The position numbers were made by a program, and so were the translations under genes. The notes beneath the pieces are model-generated. The model did not search any database. It was not told the DNA's origin and saw only the letters and a list, made by a program, of their open reading frames with translations. Below, piece after piece: positions 50,567 through 60,534 of a stretch of DNA of 64,000 bases. Position 1 is the first letter of the stretch; each line of letters begins with the position of its first letter. Source of the DNA: JBLNBN01 sp050260015 (lineage in GTDB: Bacteria; Bacteroidota; Ignavibacteria; Kapaibacteriales; UBA2268). The DNA is taken from positions 1-64,000 of the forward strand of contig JBLNBN010000039.1 of assembly GCA_050260015.1 (NCBI GenBank). Reading direction: 5' to 3'.

Positions 50567-51430
50567 ATGAGCGAATTAGCCAAGAGGATCGGCGTTGCCG
50601 CAATCGGCATACCTGTAGCGTTATTTTTAATAATTTACAACGATTCGCTCTTTGCGGGGGCCGTGGCGGCAGTCGCCGTTCTCGGGCTCCACGAATTTTA
50701 CAAGATGGCTCGCGCCAAAGGCTCGAACCCGCTCTCTACGGCGGGGATAGCTCTTGGCGCGCTTTTTATTCTGGCGCTCGCCCTCGCGTTTAAGCTGCCC
50801 GGGGCCTCGCAATGGCTAAACCCGGCCGCTGCTATAGCGGCGATCGGGGTAGGCGTTATGGCGCTCTACGGTTCGGCTCTCTTTGCAAGGAAGACGGGCT
50901 CGCTGCCGGACCTTTCGGCTACGCTCGGCGGGCTGGCGTTCGTTGTGGCCTCCGCAGGAAGCCTCGTCGCTATAAGGATGTTCGACGAAGTGGGGCGCAT
51001 TTCCGGCGCGGTAAATTTCCCCGGCGTTCACTGGGGGTATTTTGTCGTAACGTTTTTTGTAACGATCTGGATATGCGATTCCGGGGCTTACTTCGGCGGT
51101 CGCGCGATGGGGCGGCATAAGCTCTTCGAGCGCGTCAGCCCTAAGAAGACATGGGAGGGCGCGATAACGGGCTTTCTATTTGGGGTCCCGGCGTTCTGGG
51201 CGTTTAGCTTCTGGCTCAACCCGGCGTTCCCGGGCGGCGACGCGCTTATTCTCGGCGCGCTCGTTTCCTCGCTGGGACAGATAGGGGATTTGGCCGAGTC
51301 GCAGCTGAAGCGCGACGCCGGCGTAAAGGATAGCGGAGCCCTGCTCCCCGGCCACGGGGGCGCGCTCGATAGGTTCGATTCAATTATGTTCAGCGCGCCG
51401 TTCGTCCTGCTCTACTTGCTTTTGCGGTAA
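50567..51430 (+). CDS. cdsA: phosphatidate cytidylyltransferase
   Basis: A 287-residue membrane enzyme making CDP-diacylglycerol from phosphatidic acid and CTP. Eight or so membrane helices; the C-terminal family signature is complete: ESQLKRDAGVKDSGALLPGH, then GGALDRFDSIMFSAP. Earlier CDSGAYFGGR and FERVSPKKTWEGAI are also typical. GAAAGGAAA precedes the ATG. It lies 54 bases after efp. Confidence 0.95.
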   Translation: MSELAKRIGVAAIGIPVALFLIIYNDSLFAGAVAAVAVLGLHEFYKMARAKGSNPLSTAGIALGALFILALALAFKLPGASQWLNPAAAIAAIGVGVMALYGSALFARKTGSLPDLSATLGGLAFVVASAGSLVAIRMFDEVGRISGAVNFPGVHWGYFVVTFFVTIWICDSGAYFGGRAMGRHKLFERVSPKKTWEGAITGFLFGVPAFWAFSFWLNPAFPGGDALILGALVSSLGQIGDLAESQLKRDAGVKDSGALLPGHGGALDRFDSIMFSAPFVLLYLLLR

Positions 51431-51450
51431 AAGCGCGTTGGGGCGGTTCT

Positions 51451-53652
51451 CTACCCTTCGTTTTTCTCCGGCGAGCGGGGGAACTTGACCTCGACTTTCG
51501 TTCCTTCCCCCGGGGCGCTATCGATTTCTATATCGGCGCGAAGTATGTCGCAATAACGCTTCACGACGGAGAGCCCCAAACCGGTTCCGCTCGACATCCG
51601 GACGTTCGACGCCTTGTAAAACGGCTCGAACACCTGCTTTAGTTCCCCTTGCGGAATGCCCACTCCCTGGTCGGTAATCGTCAGTATGACTTCTCCCGCG
51701 GTGTCGGAGAGCTCGACGTCGATACGCGAATCGCGCGGCGAATACTTTATCGAATTGCTCAGCACGTTATTAATTACGGTATATATTAATTTCTCGTCGG
51801 TAGGCGCGAAGCTATTTATAGATTTATTCGAGAACGACAGCTTATGCATAATGCCGGACTGGGAAGAAACTTCCTGGACTATATAGCTTGTCAGCTTCGC
51901 CATATCGACGGATCTTATCGTGCTGGAAATTTCATCGGACTCAATTTTCTCAACTTTGAGAGCTTCGTTTATTAGTTGAGTCATATTCTTAACGGAGGTC
52001 TGAATAAGCGAGATGTGATGCTCGAAGTTCTTCTCGTCGTTCATCTTAAAGAATTTATCCAGCAGGTAGGTCGCCGAGAGGATGACTGTAAGCGGCGTTC
52101 GGTACTCGTGGGAAACCATGGAAATTAGCCGAGTCTTCATGTCGGAGAGCTCCTTTTCGCGGGCGAAGGCCTCGTCGAGCTCCTCCTTTGTGCGGAGCAA
52201 TTCGTCGGCCGTGCGCTTGCGTTCGTAGTTCTCGAAGGTCAATTCCTCGAGGGCCTCCTCGAGCTGCGCCGTGCGCTCGAGCACCGCGCTTTCAAGCTCC
52301 TCGTTCATTCTCTCGAGCTTTTCGGCCGCGAGCTTTCTCTCGGTAATGTCCTCGAGCACGCCGTCCAGGTACTCTTCAGTCGAATTTTCGCATATAATGT
52401 GCTGAACGGTGTCGCGGACATATATTACTTTCCCGAGTTTAGTGACGAGCTTGTACTCGAAGGAGAGCGGCTTTTGCGTTGAGATTATCTGCTGTAGGAA
52501 GCGTTCGCGATCCGCCGGGTCGAAGAAAATTTCCGAGGAGCGGAATTGCAGGAGTTCGTTGGCGTCGTCGTAGCCGAGTATCCGCGCCAGGGCGTCGTTT
52601 ACGAAGATTAGCTTGCCTTCGAGCGTAACGCGATAAACTCCTACAGGCAATTGGTTGGTTAACGTGCGGTATTTCGATTCGCTCGCCAGCAGGTTGCTCT
52701 GCGCTTCCTTTAATTCCGTAATATCGTTTACGATAATGAATATGGCTCGTTTACCATTTTGCATGGTGAGTATCGTGGAGCGGAGATCGACGTCGCGGAT
52801 CGAGCCGTCCTTGCGCTTATGCATGGCGAAGAATTGTAGCTGCCTGCCGGAGACCGCCCTGACGACGTTCTTTAGAACTTCGTCCTCGGCGTTCATTGTG
52901 AGGTCGAAGAGAGTCATGCCCTGCAACTCGCGGCTGGTATAGCCGTAGTAGCTTTCGGCGGCAAGATTCGCGTCGATTATCTCGAACGTTTCCGCGTCGA
53001 TAAGGTACATTATAACGCTGTTGTTATTGAACATATCGACGAATTGCGCGGCGTGATTGCGGAGCGCCTTTTCGATTTGCTTTTGCCTTTCGATCTGCCG
53101 GCCCTGGTAAACGTATTTTTGAACTAGCCCGGAGCATAGCTCGGCTATTTCGGGGATATTTTGTACGGCGAGCTTCGACGCGCGGTTCGGCTCGTCGCTA
53201 TTTAATTCATCGGAGAATTCGCTCTCGCGGGCTGCGTCCTCCGAAGGCTCGAATACTCCAAGTAGCAGGCTCCCCAGGATATCTTCCTCGTTTTTGATCG
53301 GGATAAAGACGTCCCAAAGTCCGTTCGGGCGCTTGTTGACGGGGATCTTTTGCTGGTCCGGTTCCCCTGGGTCCTCAGGGTTCAACTTCCGGAGAGCGGA
53401 GGCTCGCGCGCTAACTTTGTGAAGTTCCAGCCGGGCGTCGTCGTCGGCGCTGGAAAAAACTATCCTATCGGCTTCGTCCAGGATGCATATAGCGACCCCG
53501 GTAAATTTCCGGATGTAGTCAAGCGCTTTGCCGAGCTCATTTATATTTATGTAATCGCATAATGTCTTTTTTTGCGAGGCTCCGCCTCTAAAGTCGATTA
53601 GCTCGCCTTCCAGGGCGCTTGTCTTGAAGTCAAATCCGAGTACTTCGTCCAT
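51451..53652 (-). CDS. PAS-domain sensor histidine kinase
   Basis: A 733-residue cytoplasmic kinase with no membrane helix. Residues ~30-190 resemble a PocR-type sensor (YININELGKALDYIRKFTGV, then VFIPIKNEEDILGSLLLGVF) without the usual Cys. Two PAS domains follow: ~210-330 (NNNSVIMYLIDAETFEIID) and ~335-455 (LPVGVYRVTLEGKLIFVND). A coiled coil (ERTAQLEEALEELTFENYER) leads to the HisKA domain with phospho-acceptor His in MVSHEYRTPLTVIL, and an HATPase domain with N box NVLSNSIKYSP, ITDQGVGIPQGE and SGTGLGLSVVKRY. No response regulator is adjacent. It sits divergent to mreB. Confidence 0.94.
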   Translation of the reverse strand: MDEVLGFDFKTSALEGELIDFRGGASQKKTLCDYININELGKALDYIRKFTGVAICILDEADRIVFSSADDDARLELHKVSARASALRKLNPEDPGEPDQQKIPVNKRPNGLWDVFIPIKNEEDILGSLLLGVFEPSEDAARESEFSDELNSDEPNRASKLAVQNIPEIAELCSGLVQKYVYQGRQIERQKQIEKALRNHAAQFVDMFNNNSVIMYLIDAETFEIIDANLAAESYYGYTSRELQGMTLFDLTMNAEDEVLKNVVRAVSGRQLQFFAMHKRKDGSIRDVDLRSTILTMQNGKRAIFIIVNDITELKEAQSNLLASESKYRTLTNQLPVGVYRVTLEGKLIFVNDALARILGYDDANELLQFRSSEIFFDPADRERFLQQIISTQKPLSFEYKLVTKLGKVIYVRDTVQHIICENSTEEYLDGVLEDITERKLAAEKLERMNEELESAVLERTAQLEEALEELTFENYERKRTADELLRTKEELDEAFAREKELSDMKTRLISMVSHEYRTPLTVILSATYLLDKFFKMNDEKNFEHHISLIQTSVKNMTQLINEALKVEKIESDEISSTIRSVDMAKLTSYIVQEVSSQSGIMHKLSFSNKSINSFAPTDEKLIYTVINNVLSNSIKYSPRDSRIDVELSDTAGEVILTITDQGVGIPQGELKQVFEPFYKASNVRMSSGTGLGLSVVKRYCDILRADIEIDSAPGEGTKVEVKFPRSPEKNEG

Positions 53653-53910
53653 GATATATGCTTATTGTCATTATATGAAATTACTTAATAATCGGGCAAT
53701 ATTAACCACGATTTAAAATACCGCAGAATATTCGCCAATTTTACAGTTTGTTAAATACAATAAGCATGCCAAAACTAGGCCGCCCCCCGTAATATCCATT
53801 ATTCAAACAGGATTGTAATTTTTGCGGCCTTAGGGCGGGAAATAGAAATTAATAAAAATCATAGCGATTTAACGGCAGATAATTAAGTTTACTTATTGCT
53901 ATTTATTCGC

Positions 53911-53918
53911 TATTTTTG
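53911..53918 (+). promoter_or_regulatory. Bacteroidota-type -7 box for mreB
   Basis: TATTTTTG fits TAnnTTTG, 45 bases before the mreB ATG; TTTA about 20 bases upstream could be a weak -33. The 311-base gap 53653-53963 between the kinase and mreB is otherwise AT-rich and unremarkable. Confidence 0.45.
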
Positions 53919-53963
53919 CAGAAGTAAAATTGGCATCAACTAAAACTATACGCAGCAGACAGC

Positions 53964-54989
53964 ATGGCGCTTTTTAAATTTTTCTCGAACGATGTGGCGA
54001 TAGACCTTGGCACAGCCAATACTTTGATTTGGATGGAAGGCAAAGGTATAGTGCTCAACGAGCCGTCGATAGTCGCATTTGACCGCAACACAAAACACAT
54101 TATAGCAATCGGGCACGACGCCCAGCAAATGGTCGGAAAGACGCACAAAGACATAAAGATCATTCGTCCGCTTCGGGAGGGCGTCATCGCCGATTTCGAA
54201 ATTGCGGAGGGAATGCTTCGCGCATTTATCCGCAAGGTCAGCTCGAGCTGGCAGCCTGCGCGCCGCGTAGTCGTTTGCGTTCCGAGCGGCATTACGGAAG
54301 TCGAGAAACGCGCCGTTCGCGACAGCTGCGAGCATGCCGGCGCAAAGGAAGTTCACCTGATAGCCGAGCCGATGGCCGGCGCGATCGGCATTGGGCTAAA
54401 CGTTCACGAGCCCGTCGGAAATATGATAGTCGACATCGGCGGCGGCACGACGGAAATAGCCGTTATCGCGCTCTCCGGCATAGTCAGCGACGTGTCGATC
54501 CGCGTCGCAGGCGACAACATGACCAACTCCATCGTACAATACTTCAGGCGTCAGCATAATATATTGATAGGCGACCGCACCGGCGAAGTGATCAAATGCT
54601 CGGTCGGCAGCGCCGTCGCGCTTAAAGAAGAGATCGCCATTGAAGTAAAAGGGCGCGACCTCGTCAGCGGTATACCGAAATCCATTAACGTTTCCTCCGC
54701 CGATATTCGCACCGCTCTAAACGAGCAGGTCACGCTAATCGTTAATTCCGTATTGCACCTCCTCGAGCACACCCCGCCGGAGCTAGCCGCCGACATATAC
54801 GACCGCGGCATAATGCTTTCGGGCGGTGGCGCGTTGCTTAAAGGACTGGACGAAAAGCTGCGCCGCGAGACGAGCTTGCCCGTCCACGTCGCCGAGGACC
54901 CCCTTACCGCGGTGGTTCGCGGGACGGGTCGCGTGCTGGAAAACATCGCGGAGTACAGCAGCGTGCTCATTAAGAGCGCTCGCTACTAG
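53964..54989 (+). CDS. mreB: rod shape-determining protein MreB
   Basis: A 341-residue bacterial actin. The ATP-site motifs are IDLGTANTLIW (phosphate 1), VDIGGGTTEIAVIAL (phosphate 2) and MLSGGGALLKGLDEKL (adenosine), with AEPMAGAIGIGLNVHEP between. It forms membrane-bound filaments guiding lateral wall synthesis, so the cell is probably a rod. It starts the mreB-mreC-mreD series. Confidence 0.97.
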   Translation: MALFKFFSNDVAIDLGTANTLIWMEGKGIVLNEPSIVAFDRNTKHIIAIGHDAQQMVGKTHKDIKIIRPLREGVIADFEIAEGMLRAFIRKVSSSWQPARRVVVCVPSGITEVEKRAVRDSCEHAGAKEVHLIAEPMAGAIGIGLNVHEPVGNMIVDIGGGTTEIAVIALSGIVSDVSIRVAGDNMTNSIVQYFRRQHNILIGDRTGEVIKCSVGSAVALKEEIAIEVKGRDLVSGIPKSINVSSADIRTALNEQVTLIVNSVLHLLEHTPPELAADIYDRGIMLSGGGALLKGLDEKLRRETSLPVHVAEDPLTAVVRGTGRVLENIAEYSSVLIKSARY

Positions 54990-55030
54990 CCTGCGGCTCC
55001 CGGGATTATTTATTATGGTACGGCGCTGAG

Positions 55031-55888
55031 ATGCAAAGACTTATAAATTTCGTCATAAGGTTCAGAGAGTATATCGTATTTTCCGCTCTGTTCATTATGT
55101 CCTTATCGCTCATTTCAATGGGCGATTTGCATAAAATCGGCGGATTCCGCTCGGCGGCTATCGCGCTCGTCGCCCGCGCCCAGGAGGCGCTCGGCTGGGC
55201 GGTAAATCCAGGCTCGCTCCGAAGCGAAAACCGCGCTCTCCGCGAATTGAACCTCCAGCTTTCCACGGAGCTTACGCGAACGCGCCAGGCGCTTATCGAA
55301 AACAACAGGCTGCGCGCGATGTTCGACTTCGCCAAAAGCTACCCGGATCCGCTTATGCCCGCGGAAGTCGTCGGTAAGAATTCCGTCGAGATGCGCAACT
55401 ATGCGACGCTCGACAAGGGCTCCCGGGACGGCGTTTCCATAGGTATGCCCGTCCGTACCGACGCCGGGCTCGTCGGCGTTATCATTGGCGCAACCAACAG
55501 GTATTCGCTCGTCGAATTGCTCAATAACCGCAACGTAAAAGTTTCAGCTAAAATTCAGCGCACGCTCGCCGACGGCATTATCACCTGGGAGGGAGGGCAG
55601 TACCTAAGCCTTAATAATATCCCGACGTCCTTCGACGTAAAGAAGGGCGACGTCGTTATTTCCAGCGAGTACTCGAATCGCTACCCGAAAGAAGCTCCTA
55701 TCGGCAAAATAGTAAGCATCAGGAAGACGCAGGGCACGCTGTTCTACCAGATTAAAGTCGAGCCGTTCGCTAACTTCGCTACAATGGAGCAGGTGTTTAT
55801 TATAAAAAGACTGCCGGACGAAGAACGCCAGCGCCTCATTAAGCTGGTCGAGCAAAAATTGTTAATTCGCAAATCCAAGAAGAAGTAA
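55031..55888 (+). CDS. mreC: rod shape-determining protein MreC
   Basis: A 285-residue single-pass periplasmic protein: membrane helix ~14-32 (YIVFSALFIMSLSLISMG), coiled coil ~60-95 (NRALRELNLQLSTELTRTRQ), then the paired MreC beta domains (AEVVGKNSVEMRNYATLDKG, GMPVRTDAGLVGVIIGATNR, GDVVISSEYSNRYPKEAPIG). It links MreB to the wall synthases. It starts 41 bases after mreB. Confidence 0.93.
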   Translation: MQRLINFVIRFREYIVFSALFIMSLSLISMGDLHKIGGFRSAAIALVARAQEALGWAVNPGSLRSENRALRELNLQLSTELTRTRQALIENNRLRAMFDFAKSYPDPLMPAEVVGKNSVEMRNYATLDKGSRDGVSIGMPVRTDAGLVGVIIGATNRYSLVELLNNRNVKVSAKIQRTLADGIITWEGGQYLSLNNIPTSFDVKKGDVVISSEYSNRYPKEAPIGKIVSIRKTQGTLFYQIKVEPFANFATMEQVFIIKRLPDEERQRLIKLVEQKLLIRKSKKK

Positions 55889-55895
55889 GCGACGC

Positions 55896-56426
55896 ATGAA
55901 GTTATTAAACACGCCCATAGCCGGTTCGGCGATCTACGTCCGCTACGCGCTCTACGCCGCGGGCGCGTTGGCGCTTGCCGCTCTGCAGGTTTCGCTGTTT
56001 GGAATAGTCGACGTGGCCGGGATCACCCCCGACGCGCTACTGATCTATACCGTATGGATTGCCCTTCGCGAGGGACGTTTCGTCGCGCTCTTCGCCGGTT
56101 TCGTTATCGGTATTATATTCGATTTCGTCACGCTCGATATAGTCGGCACGAACGCGCTCGCTAAGCTCCTCGTCGCCTTTATCGCCGGCAGCTTCTACGA
56201 GGAGGGGCAGGAGAGGAAAACTATCGGCTCCATCCGCTTCCCGCTGATCGTCTTTGCAAGCTCCGTCGCGCATAATCTCGTCTACTTTTTCTTCTACATA
56301 AAGCCGAGCGAAATTTCGTATTGGGAATTTTTCTTGAAATACGGCTTATCGTTATCTTTTTATACTACAGTTATCTCGCTTGCGGTTATGCTTTTGCACA
56401 TCCCGAAGCGGGAAATAAACCGGTAA
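55896..56426 (+). CDS. mreD: rod shape-determining protein MreD
   Basis: A 176-residue membrane protein with about five helices. Family features: TPDALLIYTVWIALREGRF early and FAGFVIGIIFDFVTLDIVGT (conserved G-x-x-x-D-x). Seven bases after mreC. The usual next genes, a class B penicillin-binding protein and rodA, are absent; smc follows 15 bases downstream. Confidence 0.88.
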   Translation: MKLLNTPIAGSAIYVRYALYAAGALALAALQVSLFGIVDVAGITPDALLIYTVWIALREGRFVALFAGFVIGIIFDFVTLDIVGTNALAKLLVAFIAGSFYEEGQERKTIGSIRFPLIVFASSVAHNLVYFFFYIKPSEISYWEFFLKYGLSLSFYTTVISLAVMLLHIPKREINR

Positions 56427-56441
56427 ACCATCCAATAGAAT

Positions 56442-59400
56442 ATGTATCTTTCCAATCTTGAAATACTTGGGTTTAAATCCTTCGCGCAGAAGACGAATTT
56501 TAAATTTTCGCCGGGACTTGCCGCGCTTGTCGGCCCGAACGGTTGCGGAAAGACGAATATAGTCGACGCTATCCGCTGGGTCTTAGGCGAGCAAAAGACG
56601 GCCGTTCTTCGTTCGGATTCGATGGATAACGTCATATTCAACGGCACGAAGACGCGCAAGCCGCTCGGCATGGCCGAGGTCGCTCTGACGATCGACAACA
56701 ACCGCGGGCTTCTGCCGACGGAGTACTCGCAAATCACTATCGCCCGCCGGCTCTTCCGCAGCGGCGAGAGCCAGTACTCGCTTAACGGCTCGCTCTGCCG
56801 TTTGCGCGATATAACGGACCTGTTCATGGATACCGGCATGGGGTCCGACTCATACTCCGTTATAGAGTTAAAGATGGTCGAGGCGATACTCTCGGGTCGG
56901 TTCGACGAACGCCGCGCCCTTTTCGAGGAAGCCGCGGGTATAAAGAAATATAAGCTCCGCCGCAAGGAAGCGACGCGTAAACTGGAAGTCGTCGAGGCGG
57001 ACCTTGCCCGCGTCGAGGACGTTTTGCTCGAGGTCAGGAAGCTGGTTGGCTCGCTCTCGCGCCAGGCGGCCAAGACCAAGAAATACAATTCGCTGCTTTC
57101 GCAGCTCTCGGAAATCGAGTTGGAAGTTTTCGGCAGGGAGTACGAACGCTTCGGCGAAGCCCGCAAATCGCTCGAACGGGAAATTGCCGTAAACGAGGCC
57201 GAAAAGCAAGGATTAACGGGCAGAATTGAACAATCCGAGCGAGAGCTCTCGCAAATAAAGACGCGGCTCGAGGAGAGCCAGCAAAACTACCGCGAGCAGG
57301 TAGCGGCGGTTATGTCCCTGCAAAAGGACCTGGCGGCCACGAAGCAGAGCCACGCCGTAACGGGCGAAAGGATCAAATCGGCCCGGAACAACAAGAGCCG
57401 GCTCGTAAAAGAATTCGAAGAAGCCGCCTCCCGGCTCGAAGGCTCCCGAAACGCATTGCAACGCGTGGAATTTAAACGCGCGGAAACGGAGCGCCAGGCC
57501 GAGGAAATGAAGAAGAAATGGGAAGAGGCCGTAAAGCTGCGCGACGCGGCGTCGGCCGAGCTTACGAAATACCGCGAAGCCGCTTCCGCCGGTTACCGCG
57601 CCGTAAGCGAAGCCCAGAACAAAATATCCTCCGCCGAGAGCGCGAAAAAACGCGCCGAGGAACGCGCCTCCTACTTAAAGAAAAGACTCGAGCAAACCCT
57701 CGCCGAGAAGGAAAAGTCCGGCGCGGCTATTAGCCTGATCGAGCAAGACATGGAAAAGATTAGGTCCGGGGAACCCGCGCTCGCGGATGCGCTTGCCAGG
57801 GCGGAGGAAGAGCTCGCCGCCGCAACCGCTCGACGCTCCGAACTCGAAAATAGGGCGGAAGCCGTAAAGATCGCTATATTCGAGCAAAAGAATCAGCTGT
57901 CCTCGCGCCGCGCCTCGCTCGACTTTTTGACGAGTCTCGTCGAAACGAGCGACCTTACAAGATTTTTACTTTCCACGCCTGATTGGAAGCCCGCGTCGGG
58001 CGAGAAGATCCGATTGGCGGAGGCCGTCGGTTGCGACGATTTCGCCCGGGTAGCCGTGGAGGCCGCGCTCGGCGAAGCCGGATCGTACTTTATAGCGGAA
58101 ACCCGCGCCGAAGCCGAAGCGGCCGTAGGCGCGCTACGCCGAGGCAAAAAGGGCAAGGCGTCGTTTATTTGCCTGGACATGATCGGCCCCGGCGACGGGC
58201 AGGCTCCGCGCCAGGCTCTGCCGGAAGAACTCGCGCACGGCTACTTAATTGATACGCTTCGCGCGGACGGGAAATTAACCCCGCTGCTGGAAACCCTGCT
58301 CGGCCGCGCAGCGTTCGCCAAAAGTCTTGAGGCCGCGGAAAAGCTCGTCGCCCAGGGCAAAGCGAGCCGCGCCATAACCCCCGCCGGCGAAATCGTTTCC
58401 CGTGAAGGCGTTTACCGCGCGGGCTCCGAAATGAAGAACGAAGGCGCGCTCGTAGGCAAGAAGGAGAGGATCGATAAGCTCCGCGCTGAAATTCAGGAAC
58501 TGAACCGCTCGGTCGTCGACCACGAAGCGGAAGGCCACGGGCTTCGCCGAGAGCTGGCCGCCATAGACCTTTCAGCCCTGCAAAAAGCCGTTAGGCTTCG
58601 CGAGCAAAGCATTGCCGAATCGAAGCAAAAGATCGCCTCGCTCGAGCTTAAAAAGCAATCCGCCGCAAGCTCGGAAGAGCTCTTAAACCAGAACGCGGAC
58701 AGATTTACCGCGGAGCTTGCCGACACGGACGGCGAATTGGAAAAGATAAACGCGGAGACTACCCGCTTCTCGAAGGAACTTGCGGACGCTCGCTCGGAGC
58801 ACGAGCGATTAAACAGGACGCTAAACTCCGCGGAGGCCGTCGCAAGAGATAAGAGCGACGCCGCTCGACGCGGGGAGATCGAATACGTCCAGATAAGCTC
58901 CGAGGTAAAGAATTTATTGGCCGATTCCAAAAGAATCGAGAACCAGATACAAGGCACGGAGCGCAGGCTCGATTCCTTCGCAAGCGAAACCCGCGCAGCC
59001 GACGAAGAAGCGCGCGGGCTCGAAAGCCAGCTCGCCGAACTTGAACGCCGCGTCGGGGAAGTAACCGAACGCCTGGACGTCGCCGAAACCTCGCGCTCGC
59101 TGGCGCTGGAGAAGAACTCCTCGCTAGAAACCGATTACGAAGCCGCAAGCTCGGAGCTAAACGATCTGCGACGCGCCGAGAACAAATCGAAGGAAGCTCT
59201 GCACGAAAGGCAGCTGAAGCTCGGCGAGATCAACGGAAAGCTGGAGAATCTCGTCGCCCGCGCGCGCGAAGCCTACCAAATTGAATTGGATGGCGCGGAA
59301 ATTCCACGCACCGAAAATTTCTCGATCGAGGAAGCCAAGAACCTGCTCGCGGATTTAAAGCAAAAGCTTTCCGCGCTCGGCAGCGTCAACTTCATGGCGC

Positions 59401-59990
59401 TCGAGGAATTCGACGAGCAGAGCGCCCGGCTCGAGCTCTACGAAACCCAGGTTAAGGACTTAAAGGAAGCCGAAAAGACTCTTCGCGAGACGATAGACGA
59501 GATAAATAAAACCGCCGAGCAAAACTTTCTCGCGACGTTTAATCAAATTCGCGACAACTTCAAGATGCTCTTCCAAAAGCTCTTCGGCCCGGAGGGCTTC
59601 GCCGACATAAACCTGAACGAAGGGAACTTGCTCGAAGCCGATATAGAAGTAACGGCGCAGCCGCCGAACAAGCGGCCGCACTCGATCGAAATGCTCTCGG
59701 GCGGCGAAAAAACGCTGACTGCCATCGCCCTTCTCTTCGGCATTTACCTCGTTAAGCCGAGCCCGTTTTGCATCCTCGACGAGGTCGACGCGCCGCTCGA
59801 CGACGCGAACATCGACAAGTTCATTACCTTGATAAAAGAATTTAGCGACCGCACGCAATTCCTTATCGTAACCCACAACAAGAAAACAATGGAAGCCGCC
59901 GAGACGCTTTATGGAGTCACAATGCAGGAAGAGGGCGTTTCGAAGGTAGTTTCCGTTCGGCTCGACGGCGCTACGGAAACGCGCGCTTAA
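56442..59990 (+). CDS. smc: chromosome segregation protein SMC
   Basis: A 1182-residue SMC ATPase, standard length. N-terminal head with Walker A GPNGCGKTNIVDAIRW (31-46); long coiled-coil arm ~170-500; hinge ~510-665 (FARVAVEAALGEAGSYFIAE, GRAAFAKSLEAAEKL); returning coil ~670-1020; C-terminal head with signature MLSGGEKTLTAIALLFG (~1084) and Walker B PFCILDEVDAPLDDANI. It works with ScpA and ScpB to compact and separate chromosomes. It lies 15 bases after mreD, so shape and segregation genes may share a transcript. Confidence 0.97.
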   Translation: MYLSNLEILGFKSFAQKTNFKFSPGLAALVGPNGCGKTNIVDAIRWVLGEQKTAVLRSDSMDNVIFNGTKTRKPLGMAEVALTIDNNRGLLPTEYSQITIARRLFRSGESQYSLNGSLCRLRDITDLFMDTGMGSDSYSVIELKMVEAILSGRFDERRALFEEAAGIKKYKLRRKEATRKLEVVEADLARVEDVLLEVRKLVGSLSRQAAKTKKYNSLLSQLSEIELEVFGREYERFGEARKSLEREIAVNEAEKQGLTGRIEQSERELSQIKTRLEESQQNYREQVAAVMSLQKDLAATKQSHAVTGERIKSARNNKSRLVKEFEEAASRLEGSRNALQRVEFKRAETERQAEEMKKKWEEAVKLRDAASAELTKYREAASAGYRAVSEAQNKISSAESAKKRAEERASYLKKRLEQTLAEKEKSGAAISLIEQDMEKIRSGEPALADALARAEEELAAATARRSELENRAEAVKIAIFEQKNQLSSRRASLDFLTSLVETSDLTRFLLSTPDWKPASGEKIRLAEAVGCDDFARVAVEAALGEAGSYFIAETRAEAEAAVGALRRGKKGKASFICLDMIGPGDGQAPRQALPEELAHGYLIDTLRADGKLTPLLETLLGRAAFAKSLEAAEKLVAQGKASRAITPAGEIVSREGVYRAGSEMKNEGALVGKKERIDKLRAEIQELNRSVVDHEAEGHGLRRELAAIDLSALQKAVRLREQSIAESKQKIASLELKKQSAASSEELLNQNADRFTAELADTDGELEKINAETTRFSKELADARSEHERLNRTLNSAEAVARDKSDAARRGEIEYVQISSEVKNLLADSKRIENQIQGTERRLDSFASETRAADEEARGLESQLAELERRVGEVTERLDVAETSRSLALEKNSSLETDYEAASSELNDLRRAENKSKEALHERQLKLGEINGKLENLVARAREAYQIELDGAEIPRTENFSIEEAKNLLADLKQKLSALGSVNFMALEEFDEQSARLELYETQVKDLKEAEKTLRETIDEINKTAEQNFLATFNQIRDNFKMLFQKLFGPEGFADINLNEGNLLEADIEVTAQPPNKRPHSIEMLSGGEKTLTAIALLFGIYLVKPSPFCILDEVDAPLDDANIDKFITLIKEFSDRTQFLIVTHNKKTMEAAETLYGVTMQEEGVSKVVSVRLDGATETRA

Positions 59991-60073
59991 AAATAAATTC
60001 ACGTTTTATTCGGTTTGAAATTAATTTTAGATTTGACTAAATAGTGTTCAATAAGTTCAAACCGGAGCAAGCG

Positions 60074-60511
60074 ATGAAGGTAAAGGATATTCTAAAGACG
60101 AAGGGGCCCCACGTATATACGATAGGCGAGGAGAACACTCTTCGGCAGGCGGCGGAATCGTTAGTGCGCAATCAAATCGGCGTGCTGCTGACTCTCAGCT
60201 CGGAGGGGAGGCTAACCGGGATAATAAGCGAGCGCGACATACTGCGGGAAACCGTCCGCGACGGCTTCGATTACGAAACGATAAAAGTCCGCGAAGCAAT
60301 GACGAAGCGTATCATCTACGTGGACGTCGAGGACGAAATAGAATACATCCAGCAAGTTATGACCGCCAACAAGATACGGCACGTGCCGGCGCTGCATAAT
60401 AAAGTTCTCGTCGGGCTTATCTCCATAGGCGACGTCGTTAAGGCCCTAATAACGGATAAAGAGTTCGAGAACAAATACCTCATGGATTACATTTCAGGCA
60501 GCTTGAGGTAA
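60074..60511 (+). CDS. tandem CBS-domain protein
   Basis: A 145-residue protein made of two CBS domains (residues ~8-65 and ~75-135), a pair that binds adenine nucleotides. The ATG at 60074 is preceded by GGAG at good distance and yields MKVKDILKTKG, the usual start of this family; a GTG 30 bases upstream is in frame but lacks an SD. Motifs: GIISERDILRETV and ALHNKVLVGLISIGDVVKA. Such stand-alone proteins often regulate partners in response to energy state; the partner is unknown. Confidence 0.9.
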   Translation: MKVKDILKTKGPHVYTIGEENTLRQAAESLVRNQIGVLLTLSSEGRLTGIISERDILRETVRDGFDYETIKVREAMTKRIIYVDVEDEIEYIQQVMTANKIRHVPALHNKVLVGLISIGDVVKALITDKEFENKYLMDYISGSLR

Positions 60512-60534
60512 GCCGTCAAACGCGTTATAATCCG

